Part shown: piece by piece, positions 7,985 to 17,255 of the stretch
Numbering within the stretch: position 1 is the first letter of the stretch
How the letters are laid out: the number at the start of each line of letters is the position of its first letter
Source: a virus
Direction: 5' to 3' (one strand)
Length of the DNA: 64,000 nucleotides
IMG/VR virus record: IMGVR_UViG_3300034198_030914
Location: 1 to 64,000 of that record
Position numbers and translations under genes: made by a program
The notes under the pieces: generated by a model
Databases searched by the model: none
Seen by the model: only the letters and a program-made list of their open reading frames with translations
What the model was told of the DNA's origin: nothing

Positions 7985-9508
7985 TTAAAGAACTCTTACA
8001 TACATAGGACAAACAAACTGACTGTTTTCTATTGCCAGTGCGTAATACATCATTAATTGGCACATTCTATCACTTGCTTGTACAAAATAATAAAGATTTT
8101 TTGCTATTAGTAAAGCTTGTAATTTTGAAATCAATCTTGTCTTGGTTCCAAGTTTATCGGTTTTGATTTCTTTACTTTTATCACCTAATTTCCCAATGGC
8201 ATCATTCAAAATTTCGACTTGTGTATTTAATTCATCCTCTGATAAGCTTTCAAAGTATTTATGGTTTGGAATTGGGGGTATTTCGATTTTATATTCTTGC
8301 GATACTTTACTGAAAATAGAATTAATTTCTATAAGAGAAATTTTTCCATGTCTGGAAGTCTTACCTAAAACTTCACCCTGTACGTCCTGTATCTTTTCTT
8401 TACCACCAAAAGTTCTAACTACCATCATAATATCTCTATTTTCAGATTCTAAGTCTGATTTCTGATTCATTAGTATATTAACACCCAACGAATTAGTTGC
8501 TTTGAATGAAGTTCTAACTTTCAAGAAAGAATATCTCGGTCTTTCTGTAACCTTATTTATTAGTAGATTCGCAGACTCAAGGTTTCTTACTTTTTTAAGT
8601 GATACACTCACTATGTCTCTACGCATAAAATTTTCGTCAACTAATTTATTCAATTCTTCAATTGTTTGACAACCCTCTATATCACTAAGTAATTCTTGGA
8701 TTTTTATAGAATTGACAATCCACATATCACTTGGATTCCATTTAGCTGGTTGCATACCCCTTGCCAATTCTACAAATTTTTTTTTAATTGTAGACATAAT
8801 CCCACCAGTGAAACCTACTTGGTGAAATACATACCTCTTTCTATCATCTAAAATAGATTTTTTCCCACCCTTAGAAGTATAAATTTCTCTATATTCGTAT
8901 AGTGCATTTGCAGTTGTCACAAAGGTAGTGCTCCAATTTTTTCTATAATTTTCAAGAATTTCAGGACTCAAATATACTTCTGTCTTGATTATATCTAAAA
9001 GTTCTTCTCTTATATATCCAAGAATATCAAAGAGTAAATCATAATCTTTATCTGTGATGTTTCTTCTTAAATCTTGTCTCAGTGCACAATACAAACATTG
9101 TATTGATTCTACAATTCTTGTTTCTTTACTTCCCAGCGAACTACCACCACTTGAGCCAAACTCAGCCGTTTTTTCTATATCATTGAGTTTATAGACTTTA
9201 TCATCTGTGTTAAAGATTTCTTTGTATCTATTACCTCTGAATAAAAAATCTTTAGCTTTCTCAATGTCATAACTCTTTTTACTACCATCAGTAATACCAT
9301 TAATTATGTCTTCTGGATTATTTATGGCTGATTTTTTTGGTTTACTATCTTTTGGTAAAAAATTGAGATGTCCATCGACATTTTCTGAATCTTCTACTTG
9401 TTGCTTTAACTTTCTAACAAGCACATCACCTCTCAAGCCACCTTCTTCGCTTGATTTTTCTAACTCACCTAAGTTTAGGTTTGCTTCGTGAAATTTTAAT
9501 ATTCTCAT
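7985..9508 (-). CDS. Conserved phage protein, possible PD-(D/E)XK-type nuclease
   Basis: A 507-residue protein. After a hydrophilic N-terminus comes a Gly/Ser stretch (EFGSSGGSSLGSKETRI near 116-132) and ESIQCLYCALRQ. The middle holds KWNPSDMWIVNS (near 250) and, about 40 residues later, VSVSLKKV. An acidic residue followed by a (S/E)xK triplet is the layout of restriction-like folds, so a nuclease is a fair guess and no more. The N-terminus MRILKFHEANLNLGELE is a divergent member of the tag family seen at 19750-19929 and 47766-51814. It has its own promoter-like box at 9513-9525. Confidence 0.6.
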   Translation of the reverse strand: MRILKFHEANLNLGELEKSSEEGGLRGDVLVRKLKQQVEDSENVDGHLNFLPKDSKPKKSAINNPEDIINGITDGSKKSYDIEKAKDFLFRGNRYKEIFNTDDKVYKLNDIEKTAEFGSSGGSSLGSKETRIVESIQCLYCALRQDLRRNITDKDYDLLFDILGYIREELLDIIKTEVYLSPEILENYRKNWSTTFVTTANALYEYREIYTSKGGKKSILDDRKRYVFHQVGFTGGIMSTIKKKFVELARGMQPAKWNPSDMWIVNSIKIQELLSDIEGCQTIEELNKLVDENFMRRDIVSVSLKKVRNLESANLLINKVTERPRYSFLKVRTSFKATNSLGVNILMNQKSDLESENRDIMMVVRTFGGKEKIQDVQGEVLGKTSRHGKISLIEINSIFSKVSQEYKIEIPPIPNHKYFESLSEDELNTQVEILNDAIGKLGDKSKEIKTDKLGTKTRLISKLQALLIAKNLYYFVQASDRMCQLMMYYALAIENSQFVCPMYVRVL

Positions 9509-9512
9509 AAAT

Positions 9513-9525
9513 CTATATATTAAAA
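9513..9525 (-). promoter_or_regulatory. Putative phage promoter box
   Basis: Coding-strand sequence TTTTAATATATAG, 4 bases upstream of the ATG at 9508; the same core as at 2951 and 36441. The very short leader suggests a start codon close to the 5' end of the message if this box is used. Confidence 0.4.
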
Positions 9526-9528
9526 TTT

Positions 9529-9933
9529 CTATTCATCAATTTTATTTATCTTTAGGTCTCTTATTAAGGAAACTATAGGTAGAATCAAGTCGAATTCTTG
9601 GATTTCAAAATCAATTATATTAAATTTTAAATTTATATGACTATTTGTTTGAATCTCGGAAAACTCATTATATAGCAAGAGTTTTACTTTAGCGATTTTT
9701 CTTACCTTTATTTCTTCATCTGTGGCAGTATCAACTACAATATATTCGATATCACCAAAATTATAGTCTTCTAAATAATCAGCATTTGTTTTTATATAAA
9801 ATCTTTTTTTGGAATTCTCCTCATCAATTTTAATTTCAAAAGAGTCTACAAATAATTCTTTGTATTCGAGATCATTATAAATCAGTGTTACTCTGTCTTT
9901 ATAGAGTTTCGAAAAGCGATGTTGTATGGGCAT
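9529..9933 (-). CDS. Hypothetical protein coupled to topoisomerase
   Basis: A 134-residue protein starting at the ATG at 9933 (MPIQHRFSKLYKDRVTLIY), which overlaps the topoisomerase stop as TAATG. Beta-rich throughout with alternating hydrophobics (RVTLIYNDLEYKELFVDSF, IEYIVVDTATDEEI, LDLILPIVSLIRD-like end). Not recognised. Coupling to the topoisomerase gene suggests a DNA-metabolism or structural accessory role, but nothing in the sequence shows it. Confidence 0.6.
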   Translation of the reverse strand: MPIQHRFSKLYKDRVTLIYNDLEYKELFVDSFEIKIDEENSKKRFYIKTNADYLEDYNFGDIEYIVVDTATDEEIKVRKIAKVKLLLYNEFSEIQTNSHINLKFNIIDFEIQEFDLILPIVSLIRDLKINKIDE

Positions 9934-11777
9934 TATTTTAACATTTCTTTTTTTCTTAGTTCGGAGTCTTTTCCGAACCATATGTTCAAACTATCTTTTG
10001 AAATATCATCAGATGTAATTCTTGTTAAGATAGGATTTTGTATAATTTCTGAGTACTCATCATCAACAAGAGCTGCTAAACCCTTTTTATATTCTATTTC
10101 GTATACTTTTGGATCTATTTTTTGTAACCATTTTTCATATTCTTCTTGTGAGTAAAAAGAGGTTTTCTTTTTAGTTTTAGTGTTCTTAACCACGACTATT
10201 GGTGTTTCAGCCTTGAATATGATTGGGTTATCAAATAATTCAGGCCAGAACTTATAAAAAAAATTCAAAAGAAGTCCAACGATAGATGATCCATCAAAAT
10301 CAGCATCACAGAAAAATAAAATTCTACCGAATCTCATATTTGTTAAGTTAGCCTTCTGTCCTAATTTTAAACCTAAAGCAGCCATCAAGTTGATTACTTC
10401 ATTATTTTGTGTTAGCTTTTGAGTTGTTATTTCTGCAGCATTTATAAACTTACCTCTAAGTGAGAAAGCGCCTTGTGTATTAGTATCTCTATACTTTCTA
10501 AAGCTAGCGGCTGCTGAATCACCCTCAAATATACTAAGACTACACTTCCATCTTTCTTTAGCTTTGGCATCAATGAGTTTCTCAACCTTAATTTTACTCA
10601 AGTTTTTATTCAATTCTCTTGTTAATTTAGACTCATCAGCACTCTTTTTCTTCTGTATCCAATCTAGAATAGAATCAACTATTTCTGATTTCAGAATCCA
10701 CTTAATTAATTTTTCCGATACTTCAAATGTGTGTCCAAAATCTTTAACCTCTGTAATTAGTTTTTCTTTAGTTTGTGAGGAAAAACTCGGATTAATAATT
10801 GTAGAATTGATATAGATTGAAATATGATTCTTTATTTCAGATGGTTTTATATCCACTTTGTGTTTCTTTTGGAAAAATTCTCTTATTTGCACTATAATTT
10901 GACTCATCACATAATCAACGTGTGTACCGCCATCCCAAGTTTCGGTTGAATTAGCAAAACTAATTTGTTGAAATCCATCACTTGAAGCGGCAATCGCAGC
11001 GCTCCAACTCCTATCACTGGTAGTTTCAAAATAGAAATCCGTTTTATAGAATTTTATATAATCTTGAAAAGATTTTATTTTTATTTCTTCATCATTGAAG
11101 AAAACTTGTAGACTTGGATTACACCCTGCAATATCAATAACTCTTTTTTGAATCAATTGAAAATGAGACTCATCTAATCCTGTCATGCCGAATCTCTCAT
11201 AGTCTGGAAGATAAGTAATCTGTGTATGATTAGTCTTAGATTTTTTAACTACAGGTTTAGTTCTCTCCATCATATTGTTTGAAAAAGTTTGAAGAAAACT
11301 TTTTTTACCATCACAGGTTGAGACTGTAAATTTTTTTGAAAAAATATTTACGCAAACCGATCCTATACCATTTGTTCCACTCCAAGTTCTATCTTCAGTT
11401 TCATCGAAATTCGATCCCGATTTTGTCTCCGAGAATAACATTTCCGGAACCCACATATTCTGCTCTTTATGTTCTGCGACAACTATACCACCGTTATCCC
11501 AGACAGATATTTCATTTTCGTTTATTGAAACCTTAATTGTATTTAATTGAGAACCTTCTCTTTTTGATTCATCTACACTATTCATCAGAATTTCGTCAAA
11601 AAGCTTTAAAAAACCATTTACATGGGTAACTTCTCTGAAAATCATTTTATTATCTTCTACCAACCATTTATATCCGATTGTTGGCTTGGTTGATGAAATA
11701 TACATACCAGGACGAAGTAGTATATGTTCAATGTCTGTTAACTTTTTGTATTTTTCTTCTATGCTTTTATCTTTCAT
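9933..11777 (-). CDS. Type II DNA topoisomerase, ATPase/TOPRIM subunit (T4 gp39-like)
   Basis: A 614-residue GyrB/ParE-type subunit. GHKL ATPase motifs are visible: DEILMNSVDE (61-70), WDNGGI (93-98) and GTNGIGS (134-140). The TOPRIM centre has EGDSAAASF (418-426) and DADFDG (491-496), the metal-binding acidic residues. T4 splits this subunit between genes 39 and 60; here it is one uninterrupted ORF including the TOPRIM half. Its partner is transcribed divergently at 11908. Phage type II topoisomerases support replication and DNA-delay phenotypes. Assignment is very secure. Confidence 0.95.
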   Translation of the reverse strand: MKDKSIEEKYKKLTDIEHILLRPGMYISSTKPTIGYKWLVEDNKMIFREVTHVNGFLKLFDEILMNSVDESKREGSQLNTIKVSINENEISVWDNGGIVVAEHKEQNMWVPEMLFSETKSGSNFDETEDRTWSGTNGIGSVCVNIFSKKFTVSTCDGKKSFLQTFSNNMMERTKPVVKKSKTNHTQITYLPDYERFGMTGLDESHFQLIQKRVIDIAGCNPSLQVFFNDEEIKIKSFQDYIKFYKTDFYFETTSDRSWSAAIAASSDGFQQISFANSTETWDGGTHVDYVMSQIIVQIREFFQKKHKVDIKPSEIKNHISIYINSTIINPSFSSQTKEKLITEVKDFGHTFEVSEKLIKWILKSEIVDSILDWIQKKKSADESKLTRELNKNLSKIKVEKLIDAKAKERWKCSLSIFEGDSAAASFRKYRDTNTQGAFSLRGKFINAAEITTQKLTQNNEVINLMAALGLKLGQKANLTNMRFGRILFFCDADFDGSSIVGLLLNFFYKFWPELFDNPIIFKAETPIVVVKNTKTKKKTSFYSQEEYEKWLQKIDPKVYEIEYKKGLAALVDDEYSEIIQNPILTRITSDDISKDSLNIWFGKDSELRKKEMLK

Positions 11778-11907
11778 CTGTGTCTAAAATTATATTCATT
11801 TTTTTATCTATATATCTTTTTTGACTTTTCATAAGAAAGGTTTAGAAAAATAATCTAAAACAAGAATAAGTCTTATCCATATATAATTTCAAAGGATTGA
11901 AAAAAAA

Positions 11908-13248
11908 ATGTCACAGAAATCAATTACAGACTTTTTATCGAATGAATACAAAGATTTTGCTATGTACACGATTGAGAATCGTGCGATTCCCTCATTAGTT
12001 GATGGGTTCAAACCTGTACAAAGAAAAATAATACACATATCCAATCAACTTTGGAAGAATAGTGATGAAAAAACAAAAAAAGTTTTTCAATTAGCGGGAT
12101 TAGTAGCAGATAAAGCATTCTATCATCACGGAAACGCTAGTCTTGAAAATGCCATTATCACAATGGCTCAGAGTTTCAAAAACAATATGCCTCTTTTAGA
12201 GGAAATCGGACAATTCGGATCACTTCGTTCACCAGAGCCCGGCGCTGCCAGATACATTGGTACAAAACTAAATAGTAATTTCAGACATTTATATAAAGAC
12301 TTTGAACTACTTAATTTCAAAGAAGAGGAAGGAGAGATAATTGAGCCAAATTACTTTTTACCAATCATCCCAACCGTCTTGATAAATGGTTCTTCTGGAA
12401 TTGCAGTTGGTTTTTCTTCAAATATTTTAAATAGAAATCCAAGAGAAGTAGTTGACGCTTGTTTACTTGCTCTATCTGGTAGGAAAATATCTGATGTTAA
12501 ACCATTCAATAATTTTTTCAAAGGTGACTATATTCAAGATGAAAATAATCCCAAAAAATGGATTATCAGAGGTAGAGTTCAAATAGTTAATACCACTACG
12601 GTAAAGATAACAGAATTGCCACCTTCTATGACATTTGAAAAGTATGAAGCTATTTTAGATTCATTACTTGATAGTAAGACTATTGTTTCATATGATGATA
12701 ATTGCAAAGATAATATTGACTATACAATTAAATTCACCAGAGAGTCACTTTCTACTCTTGATGAGGAAAAATTAATTAAGTTATTGAAACTTGAAGAATC
12801 ATCTACTGAAATTTTTACGACATTAGATGAAAGTGGAAGCCTTAAGATTTTCGAAAGCTCATCAGAAATTATTTCTTATTTTGTTAATTTCAGATTAGAA
12901 TATTATGTTAAGAGAAAAGAATATATTCTAAATAAACTCAATAGTGAATTAGGAGTATTATCTAATAAAGGTAAATTTATTCGAGCAATACTTGAAGGTA
13001 AAATTGAAATTAAAAATGTCACAAAGACTAAGATTGTTTCAGAGATTGAATCTTTAGGAATAGACAAAATTGATGATAGTTACGATTATCTTTTAAGAAT
13101 GCCTATTTATTCACTAACAAAAGAGTTATATGATAAACTCAAAGAAGATTATAAGAATAAAAAGTTAGAAATTGAGAGTGTTCAGAAAACTGAATCTCGA
13201 GATATGTATAAATCAGATTTGGTTGAACTAAAGAAAAAACTAAAATAA
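11908..13248 (+). CDS. Type II DNA topoisomerase, DNA-cleaving subunit (T4 gp52-like)
   Basis: A 446-residue GyrA/ParC-type protein. RAIPSLVDGFKPVQRKI (25-41) is the conserved entry into the winged-helix domain, FYHHGNASLENAI lies at 71-83, and AARYIGTK (113-120) carries the catalytic tyrosine at 116. SSGIAVGFSSNI follows near 165. It stops after the coiled-coil tower/C-gate with no GyrA-type beta-pinwheel, as in T4 gp52 (441 residues), so no negative-supercoiling activity is expected. Divergent from the ATPase subunit with about 130 bases between. Confidence 0.95.
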   Translation: MSQKSITDFLSNEYKDFAMYTIENRAIPSLVDGFKPVQRKIIHISNQLWKNSDEKTKKVFQLAGLVADKAFYHHGNASLENAIITMAQSFKNNMPLLEEIGQFGSLRSPEPGAARYIGTKLNSNFRHLYKDFELLNFKEEEGEIIEPNYFLPIIPTVLINGSSGIAVGFSSNILNRNPREVVDACLLALSGRKISDVKPFNNFFKGDYIQDENNPKKWIIRGRVQIVNTTTVKITELPPSMTFEKYEAILDSLLDSKTIVSYDDNCKDNIDYTIKFTRESLSTLDEEKLIKLLKLEESSTEIFTTLDESGSLKIFESSSEIISYFVNFRLEYYVKRKEYILNKLNSELGVLSNKGKFIRAILEGKIEIKNVTKTKIVSEIESLGIDKIDDSYDYLLRMPIYSLTKELYDKLKEDYKNKKLEIESVQKTESRDMYKSDLVELKKKLK

Positions 13249-13249
13249 G

Positions 13250-13280
13250 TTTTTTTATTCAAAATTTTTTAGTATATTTG
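13250..13280 (+). promoter_or_regulatory. Bacteroidota-type promoter upstream of rhomboid gene
   Basis: TTTT at 13250, 19 bases, then TATATTTG at 13273-13280, close to the TTTG-N19/21-TAnnTTTG consensus of the Bacteroidota housekeeping sigma factor. The rhomboid ATG is 17 bases downstream. The -7 box is perfect; the -33 box has one mismatch. Confidence 0.55.
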
Positions 13281-13296
13281 TAAAGTAATTCCTCAC

Positions 13297-13848
13297 ATGA
13301 TATTCAAATTAATTAGAAATTATAAACAGACTATAATACTAGTCTTGTTAAATATAATTATTTTTTGCTTTTCAAATCAAGTTGATTTGAATTATTTTTA
13401 CTATTTTTCAGCTTGGAAATTAGATTCGGGTCTTTTTTCGCCACATCAACTGCTAACTTATCAGTTTCTACACGCAAATGTTGACCACCTCTATTTCAAT
13501 ATGTGTTTTTTAATTTATTTTGCCACCAGCATAGAGAAAAATTATAAATATCCAATTCTTCTATATAATTTTTTAATATTTGGTGTTTTCGCTGGAATTA
13601 CGCATTTATTATTATCACCAAGTCAATTGCCGCTAATAGGGGCATCTGGTTCAGTAATGGGAATCTCAGTATTAGCTGCACTATTATCTAGATCATGGTT
13701 TATAAAGTTTTTTGTTTTTGCCTTTGTGTTGTCTGATATTTTCTGTATAATATTATCCAATGCTGATAACATTGCCTATTGGGCGCATATAGGGGGGTCT
13801 CTGTCAGCTTTACTTACTTACTTATTAAATAATCAAGTGAAAAAATAA
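13297..13848 (+). CDS. Rhomboid-family intramembrane serine protease
   Basis: A 183-residue polytopic membrane protein. TM1 is at about 12-26. The L1/TM2 region YQFLHANVDHLYFNM (55-69) matches the rhomboid HxxxH-N motif, GASGSVMG (115-122) holds the catalytic Ser117, and YWAHIGG (161-167) holds the catalytic His164. This is a minimal six-TM rhomboid with the full Ser-His dyad, so it should be active. Rhomboids cleave transmembrane helices of substrate proteins. A phage copy might process host envelope proteins or modulate lysis; that is inference. It has its own host-type promoter, suggesting early expression. Confidence 0.88.
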   Translation: MIFKLIRNYKQTIILVLLNIIIFCFSNQVDLNYFYYFSAWKLDSGLFSPHQLLTYQFLHANVDHLYFNMCFLIYFATSIEKNYKYPILLYNFLIFGVFAGITHLLLSPSQLPLIGASGSVMGISVLAALLSRSWFIKFFVFAFVLSDIFCIILSNADNIAYWAHIGGSLSALLTYLLNNQVKK

Positions 13849-13853
13849 AATTT

Positions 13854-14192
13854 ATGAATTTTCTAAAAAATGATGATAAATCTAAGGTGTGTTTTTCTCA
13901 TATCGATACACAAATATCCTCCTACATTAAGAATAATTGGGATATAGACGAAGTAATTTTAGAACTTAGTAATAAAATTTCTAAATTCCAAAATTTATTA
14001 CAAAACTTATCTGAAAATGAGCCAAGATTTAAATTTCTAACGGCACATAATTTGGTTTGCAAAAAAAGAATCTCTGATTTCGAATTAATATTAAGAATTA
14101 GTAAAAAAGATAATTTTCAAGAATACAACTTAGAAAAGTTATTTAATTTGATAAAGTTCAGAGATAAATTTTCAAGACAACTGCTTGGCTGA
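13854..14192 (+). CDS. Hypothetical protein
   Basis: A 112-residue helical, Asn/Lys/Leu-rich protein starting 6 bases after the rhomboid stop, so almost certainly co-transcribed with it. No signal peptide, membrane segment or recognisable motif (a single HNLVCKKR segment in the middle). Its last 21 bases overlap the end of the convergent gene at 14172. Function unknown. Confidence 0.6.
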   Translation: MNFLKNDDKSKVCFSHIDTQISSYIKNNWDIDEVILELSNKISKFQNLLQNLSENEPRFKFLTAHNLVCKKRISDFELILRISKKDNFQEYNLEKLFNLIKFRDKFSRQLLG

Positions 14193-15317
14193 TATCAATA
14201 TTTTTCTCACCCTTGGTATGAAAATAGTTTCATATGAAGGTTCATTGAAATTTATTTTTTTCTCAGTTTCTAATATCTGTTCAATTGCTTCAACACTAAC
14301 GTATCTGTCCCATTTTGACTTCATGTCTAATTCCGTTTTTTCTAATCTATTTGATAGTTCCAATAAATTTATTTCTTCATCGTTCAAGTCTGATTCCTTC
14401 TTTGTTAAGTCAACCTGCAATTTCTTTAGCTCTGAGTCTTTTTGTGTAAGCATCTTTTCTTGACTCAGTAAGAAGAATTCTTTTGTTTTTACTTCATCTA
14501 AGTCTTTTGCTAATTGTTTTTCTTTTAATTCTAACTTTTTTGCAAGAGTCTCAAGATTTATTTCCTTATATGCTAAATCATCAATGTCTATATCTTTAAA
14601 CTGAGATTCTTTCAGTTTAAATTCCTTTTCTCTTTTATTTAGTTCATCAATCTTTATATTTAAATCGTTTTGTTCCTGCTGAATTTTTCTTTCTTTGATT
14701 TCGAGCATTTCTAATTTAGTCTCCTTTTCAAATAGTTCTTTTTCTTTCGTCAATAACTCTAAATGTTTTTTCTGTAAGTCTTCTAAATCCTTATTCAACT
14801 TCATTTCAGTGAAGTTATTGGATTCTATACCCTTTAGTTTTTCTGAGTAATTTTTTTCTTTTCTCAAAAATTCTAATTCTTTGTCGGACATTTTTTGTTG
14901 TTCCTCTAATAATTGTTTTTCTAGAAGATCAAGTCTTTTTGATTTTGCATCCAATTGACTCTCTTTGAATTTAATTTCTTCTTCTGAAATGGTATTAATT
15001 ATTTCCTGCTTCTGCTCAACTTTTGGCTGATTTGCAATAAACATATCCTCGATGAAAGGTGCAATTTTTTTAGCAAGAATAGCAGGTTGCGGTATTTTAT
15101 TCGTCTTGATAAACGAATGTAATTCTTCTTTCCAATCAACTGATTTAAAAAAAGAAGTATTGTTTTCTATGATTTCTTTTTCAATTTTAATGGAATCACT
15201 GGAACCTTTTGGTGTATAAGTATAGTTTTCTAAAATAGTATTAGTTTTTAAAACTATAATTTTTTTATCTTCAGTGATAAATTGATAGTCTTGTATTACT
15301 TTGTGTTTTATATTCAT
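14172..15317 (-). CDS. Long coiled-coil protein
   Basis: A 381-residue protein. Residues 1-95 are mixed (KHKVIQDYQFITEDKKIIVLK at the start). Residues about 105-335 are an almost continuous Lys/Glu/Leu coiled coil with heptad spacing (for example ELNKREKEFKLKESQF), and a short globular tail ends the protein. It may be a structural spacer, scaffold-like or cytoskeletal protein; I cannot choose. It has its own AT-box promoter-like sequence (TTTTTAATATATAA) about 35 bases upstream and is convergent with 13854-14192. Confidence 0.65.
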   Translation of the reverse strand: MNIKHKVIQDYQFITEDKKIIVLKTNTILENYTYTPKGSSDSIKIEKEIIENNTSFFKSVDWKEELHSFIKTNKIPQPAILAKKIAPFIEDMFIANQPKVEQKQEIINTISEEEIKFKESQLDAKSKRLDLLEKQLLEEQQKMSDKELEFLRKEKNYSEKLKGIESNNFTEMKLNKDLEDLQKKHLELLTKEKELFEKETKLEMLEIKERKIQQEQNDLNIKIDELNKREKEFKLKESQFKDIDIDDLAYKEINLETLAKKLELKEKQLAKDLDEVKTKEFFLLSQEKMLTQKDSELKKLQVDLTKKESDLNDEEINLLELSNRLEKTELDMKSKWDRYVSVEAIEQILETEKKINFNEPSYETIFIPRVRKILISAKQLS

Positions 15318-15364
15318 AATTTTCAGGAAATTTCAAGTTTTTTCATAATTATATATTAAAAACA

Positions 15365-15395
15365 TTTGATTCTATCAAAAAAATACTTATATTTA
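15365..15395 (+). promoter_or_regulatory. Bacteroidota-type promoter
   Basis: TTTG at 15365-15368, 19 bases, then TATATTTA at 15388-15395, matching TTTG-N19-TAnnTTTG with one mismatch. It is placed 21 bases upstream of the ATG at 15417, and supports that start rather than the longer open frame from 15366. Confidence 0.55.
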
Positions 15396-15416
15396 CATAA
15401 TAATTCAATTAAAAAA

Positions 15417-16568
15417 ATGGAACAAATCAAAAAAACAGGTGAATTCAAACCAAAAGAAAAATTTATAGAATTTATTGGTGCTAAAGGTAATATCAATTTT
15501 ATTTCTACTGAAGCGCTTATTTCCGGTAAATTACTATCAGGACTTGGATTTGAGAATCAAACATTTAAACTAAAAATTTATGAGGATGGTACAGTCGATT
15601 TTTCCGACACAGAAAATCAAACCAACTCAAAAGAACAAAGAGAGAGACTACTTGATGTTATTCTTGAAAAAACAATCACCCCCTTTAGAAAAAGAATGGT
15701 TGTAAAAGAATTAGAATTTACTTCAATATCGGAAGTAAGTGGTAAAAAAATATCACTATATCTAGCAGTTGAATATACAACACCAATAGAAAAACTATCT
15801 TCAATTTTTGATGAAGAAGTTGAAGTTTCCCAAAGTCAAATGAATAAACTCGATGAGCTTATGTCACTCTTTGATGATATAGTCGATGAGGGTATAGACG
15901 AATATGAATCAGATGAAGTTGTAGAGTCTAAAGAAGAAGATAATTCAAATGCACTCAACCACAATGTCTTCTTAGAAGATCAGTTCAGTAAATTGAAAGA
16001 AGAGAAAATTAAAAAATTAAAAAGTGATTTAGAAAATTCGAAGTCTAACCTATTGAAATATGGAAGGGATAAAAAATTTGCAGAATCTAAAGTCGAAGAA
16101 TTTACTTCTGAAATTAGACTTTTAGAATCTAGATTGGACACTCTACAGCCAATCGCACCAGAAAATGGATATTACTTCAATGTTTCCCAAAGACTAAATG
16201 AAGAGATAGTTTTAGAAAAAGAAATCTATGAATTGATTAAATCAAAAGTAGATAAAGTAAAAGGAATCAATGGTGAAGCATTTATGAAACTATTTGAAGA
16301 GGGTCAGTTTCAAATTAGATTAGCTCAAAAAATAGATGGTGAATTCGTTGAAGTTACCGATTTCGAAAATTTACCTACTGAACTTTTAGATTGTATGAGT
16401 GATTTAAATCTAAAGATAGATGAAGGTAAACTCTTCTATATTGGTGAGATGATTTGGGCGGTATTAGTCAACAAGTTTATTAAACTCGGATTTATTCAAG
16501 ATTCTGAATGGGACAAGTTTTGTAATTCAAATTCCTATTCTGCAAAATTAGATGAAAGTATACTTTAA
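15417..16568 (+). CDS. Hypothetical acidic protein with central coiled coil
   Basis: A 383-residue protein from the ATG at 15417 (MEQIKKTGEFKPKEKFIEF). The longer open frame from 15366 would include the promoter and is rejected. N-terminal 130 residues are beta-rich (KLKIYEDGTVDFSDTEN), an acidic linker follows (DEGIDEYESDEVVESKEED), then a coiled coil (about 195-250) and a mixed C-terminal domain. Not recognised. Its host-type promoter suggests early expression; 16608 follows with its own AT box. Confidence 0.6.
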   Translation: MEQIKKTGEFKPKEKFIEFIGAKGNINFISTEALISGKLLSGLGFENQTFKLKIYEDGTVDFSDTENQTNSKEQRERLLDVILEKTITPFRKRMVVKELEFTSISEVSGKKISLYLAVEYTTPIEKLSSIFDEEVEVSQSQMNKLDELMSLFDDIVDEGIDEYESDEVVESKEEDNSNALNHNVFLEDQFSKLKEEKIKKLKSDLENSKSNLLKYGRDKKFAESKVEEFTSEIRLLESRLDTLQPIAPENGYYFNVSQRLNEEIVLEKEIYELIKSKVDKVKGINGEAFMKLFEEGQFQIRLAQKIDGEFVEVTDFENLPTELLDCMSDLNLKIDEGKLFYIGEMIWAVLVNKFIKLGFIQDSEWDKFCNSNSYSAKLDESIL

Positions 16569-16607
16569 AAAATTTTATATATAGATAATAAAAATAATAT
16601 TTAGAGT

Positions 16608-17219
16608 ATGTTCAATCAAACTATCAAATCCAATATAAATAAAATCGACTATGATTTAAAAGAATTATTTTCAAATGTAACAATTAACGAAAGAACCCAT
16701 TTCAATAAATATTTCTTTGAGATTAAATCTGAAGGTATATTCCAAAATCTACTGGAGTCAAATTCACATAGAATGGCTAAGTCACTAGTCATAATCGAGA
16801 AAAAAGATTTAGAGTCAGACTTAATATCTTGGAAATATAGTGTTAACCCAACAGATAATAAATCACACTTTATTGAAAGAATATCAAATATTGAAAACAT
16901 CGCTGAGGATATTTATAATACTATTGCGAAAAAACAGATGGATAGAGAATATCTACAGGGATTACCAGAAGTTGAATTAGAAGAAGAAATAGTCGATGTA
17001 GAAGGTTCGTTCGAAGAAGATATTATTGAGGTTGTAGAAAAATTTGATTTACTGATTAGTGATATTCGAATTACAAGAAATATATCTAAGAATATAATTA
17101 TACAACATCAAGGGATTGAAACATCCGAGATGTTTAAATTGGAATCCAAACTTCTTAAATTAGAAAGAGTTAATTATGTTTCATTCGATAACGACTTAAT
17201 AAAAATAAATTATAATTAA
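16608..17219 (+). CDS. Hypothetical protein
   Basis: A 203-residue protein with no motif I recognise. N-terminal helical segment (SNINKIDYDLKELFSNVTI), an acidic stretch (EVELEEEIVDVEGSFEEDI) and a mixed C-terminus. Preceded by TTTTATATATAG about 30 bases upstream and followed directly by the perfect palindromic terminator at 17222. Probably a single-gene transcript or the end of the 15417 transcript. Confidence 0.6.
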   Translation: MFNQTIKSNINKIDYDLKELFSNVTINERTHFNKYFFEIKSEGIFQNLLESNSHRMAKSLVIIEKKDLESDLISWKYSVNPTDNKSHFIERISNIENIAEDIYNTIAKKQMDREYLQGLPEVELEEEIVDVEGSFEEDIIEVVEKFDLLISDIRITRNISKNIIIQHQGIETSEMFKLESKLLKLERVNYVSFDNDLIKINYN

Positions 17220-17221
17220 AT

Positions 17222-17253
17222 AAAAACCTCTCTTGATATCAAGAGAGGTTTTT
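17222..17253. terminator. Perfectly palindromic bidirectional terminator
   Basis: A5-CCTCTCTTGAT and its exact complement ending in T5 make a 32-base perfect palindrome between two convergent genes. It can fold on either transcript and provides a T-tract for both. Confidence 0.85.
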
Positions 17254-17255
17254 AT

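Noticed and set aside
7940-7995. Terminator between rnh and the 7985 gene (AGACTTTT/AAAAGTCT and GTTCTTTAAAGAAC)
   Set aside because: The first stem has a very long loop and the second is a plain palindrome over the stop codon without a T-tract; neither is convincing as a terminator.
9933-11908. T4 gene 60-like translational bypass in the topoisomerase gene
   Set aside because: The large subunit is a single continuous frame including the TOPRIM motifs; no coding gap is present.
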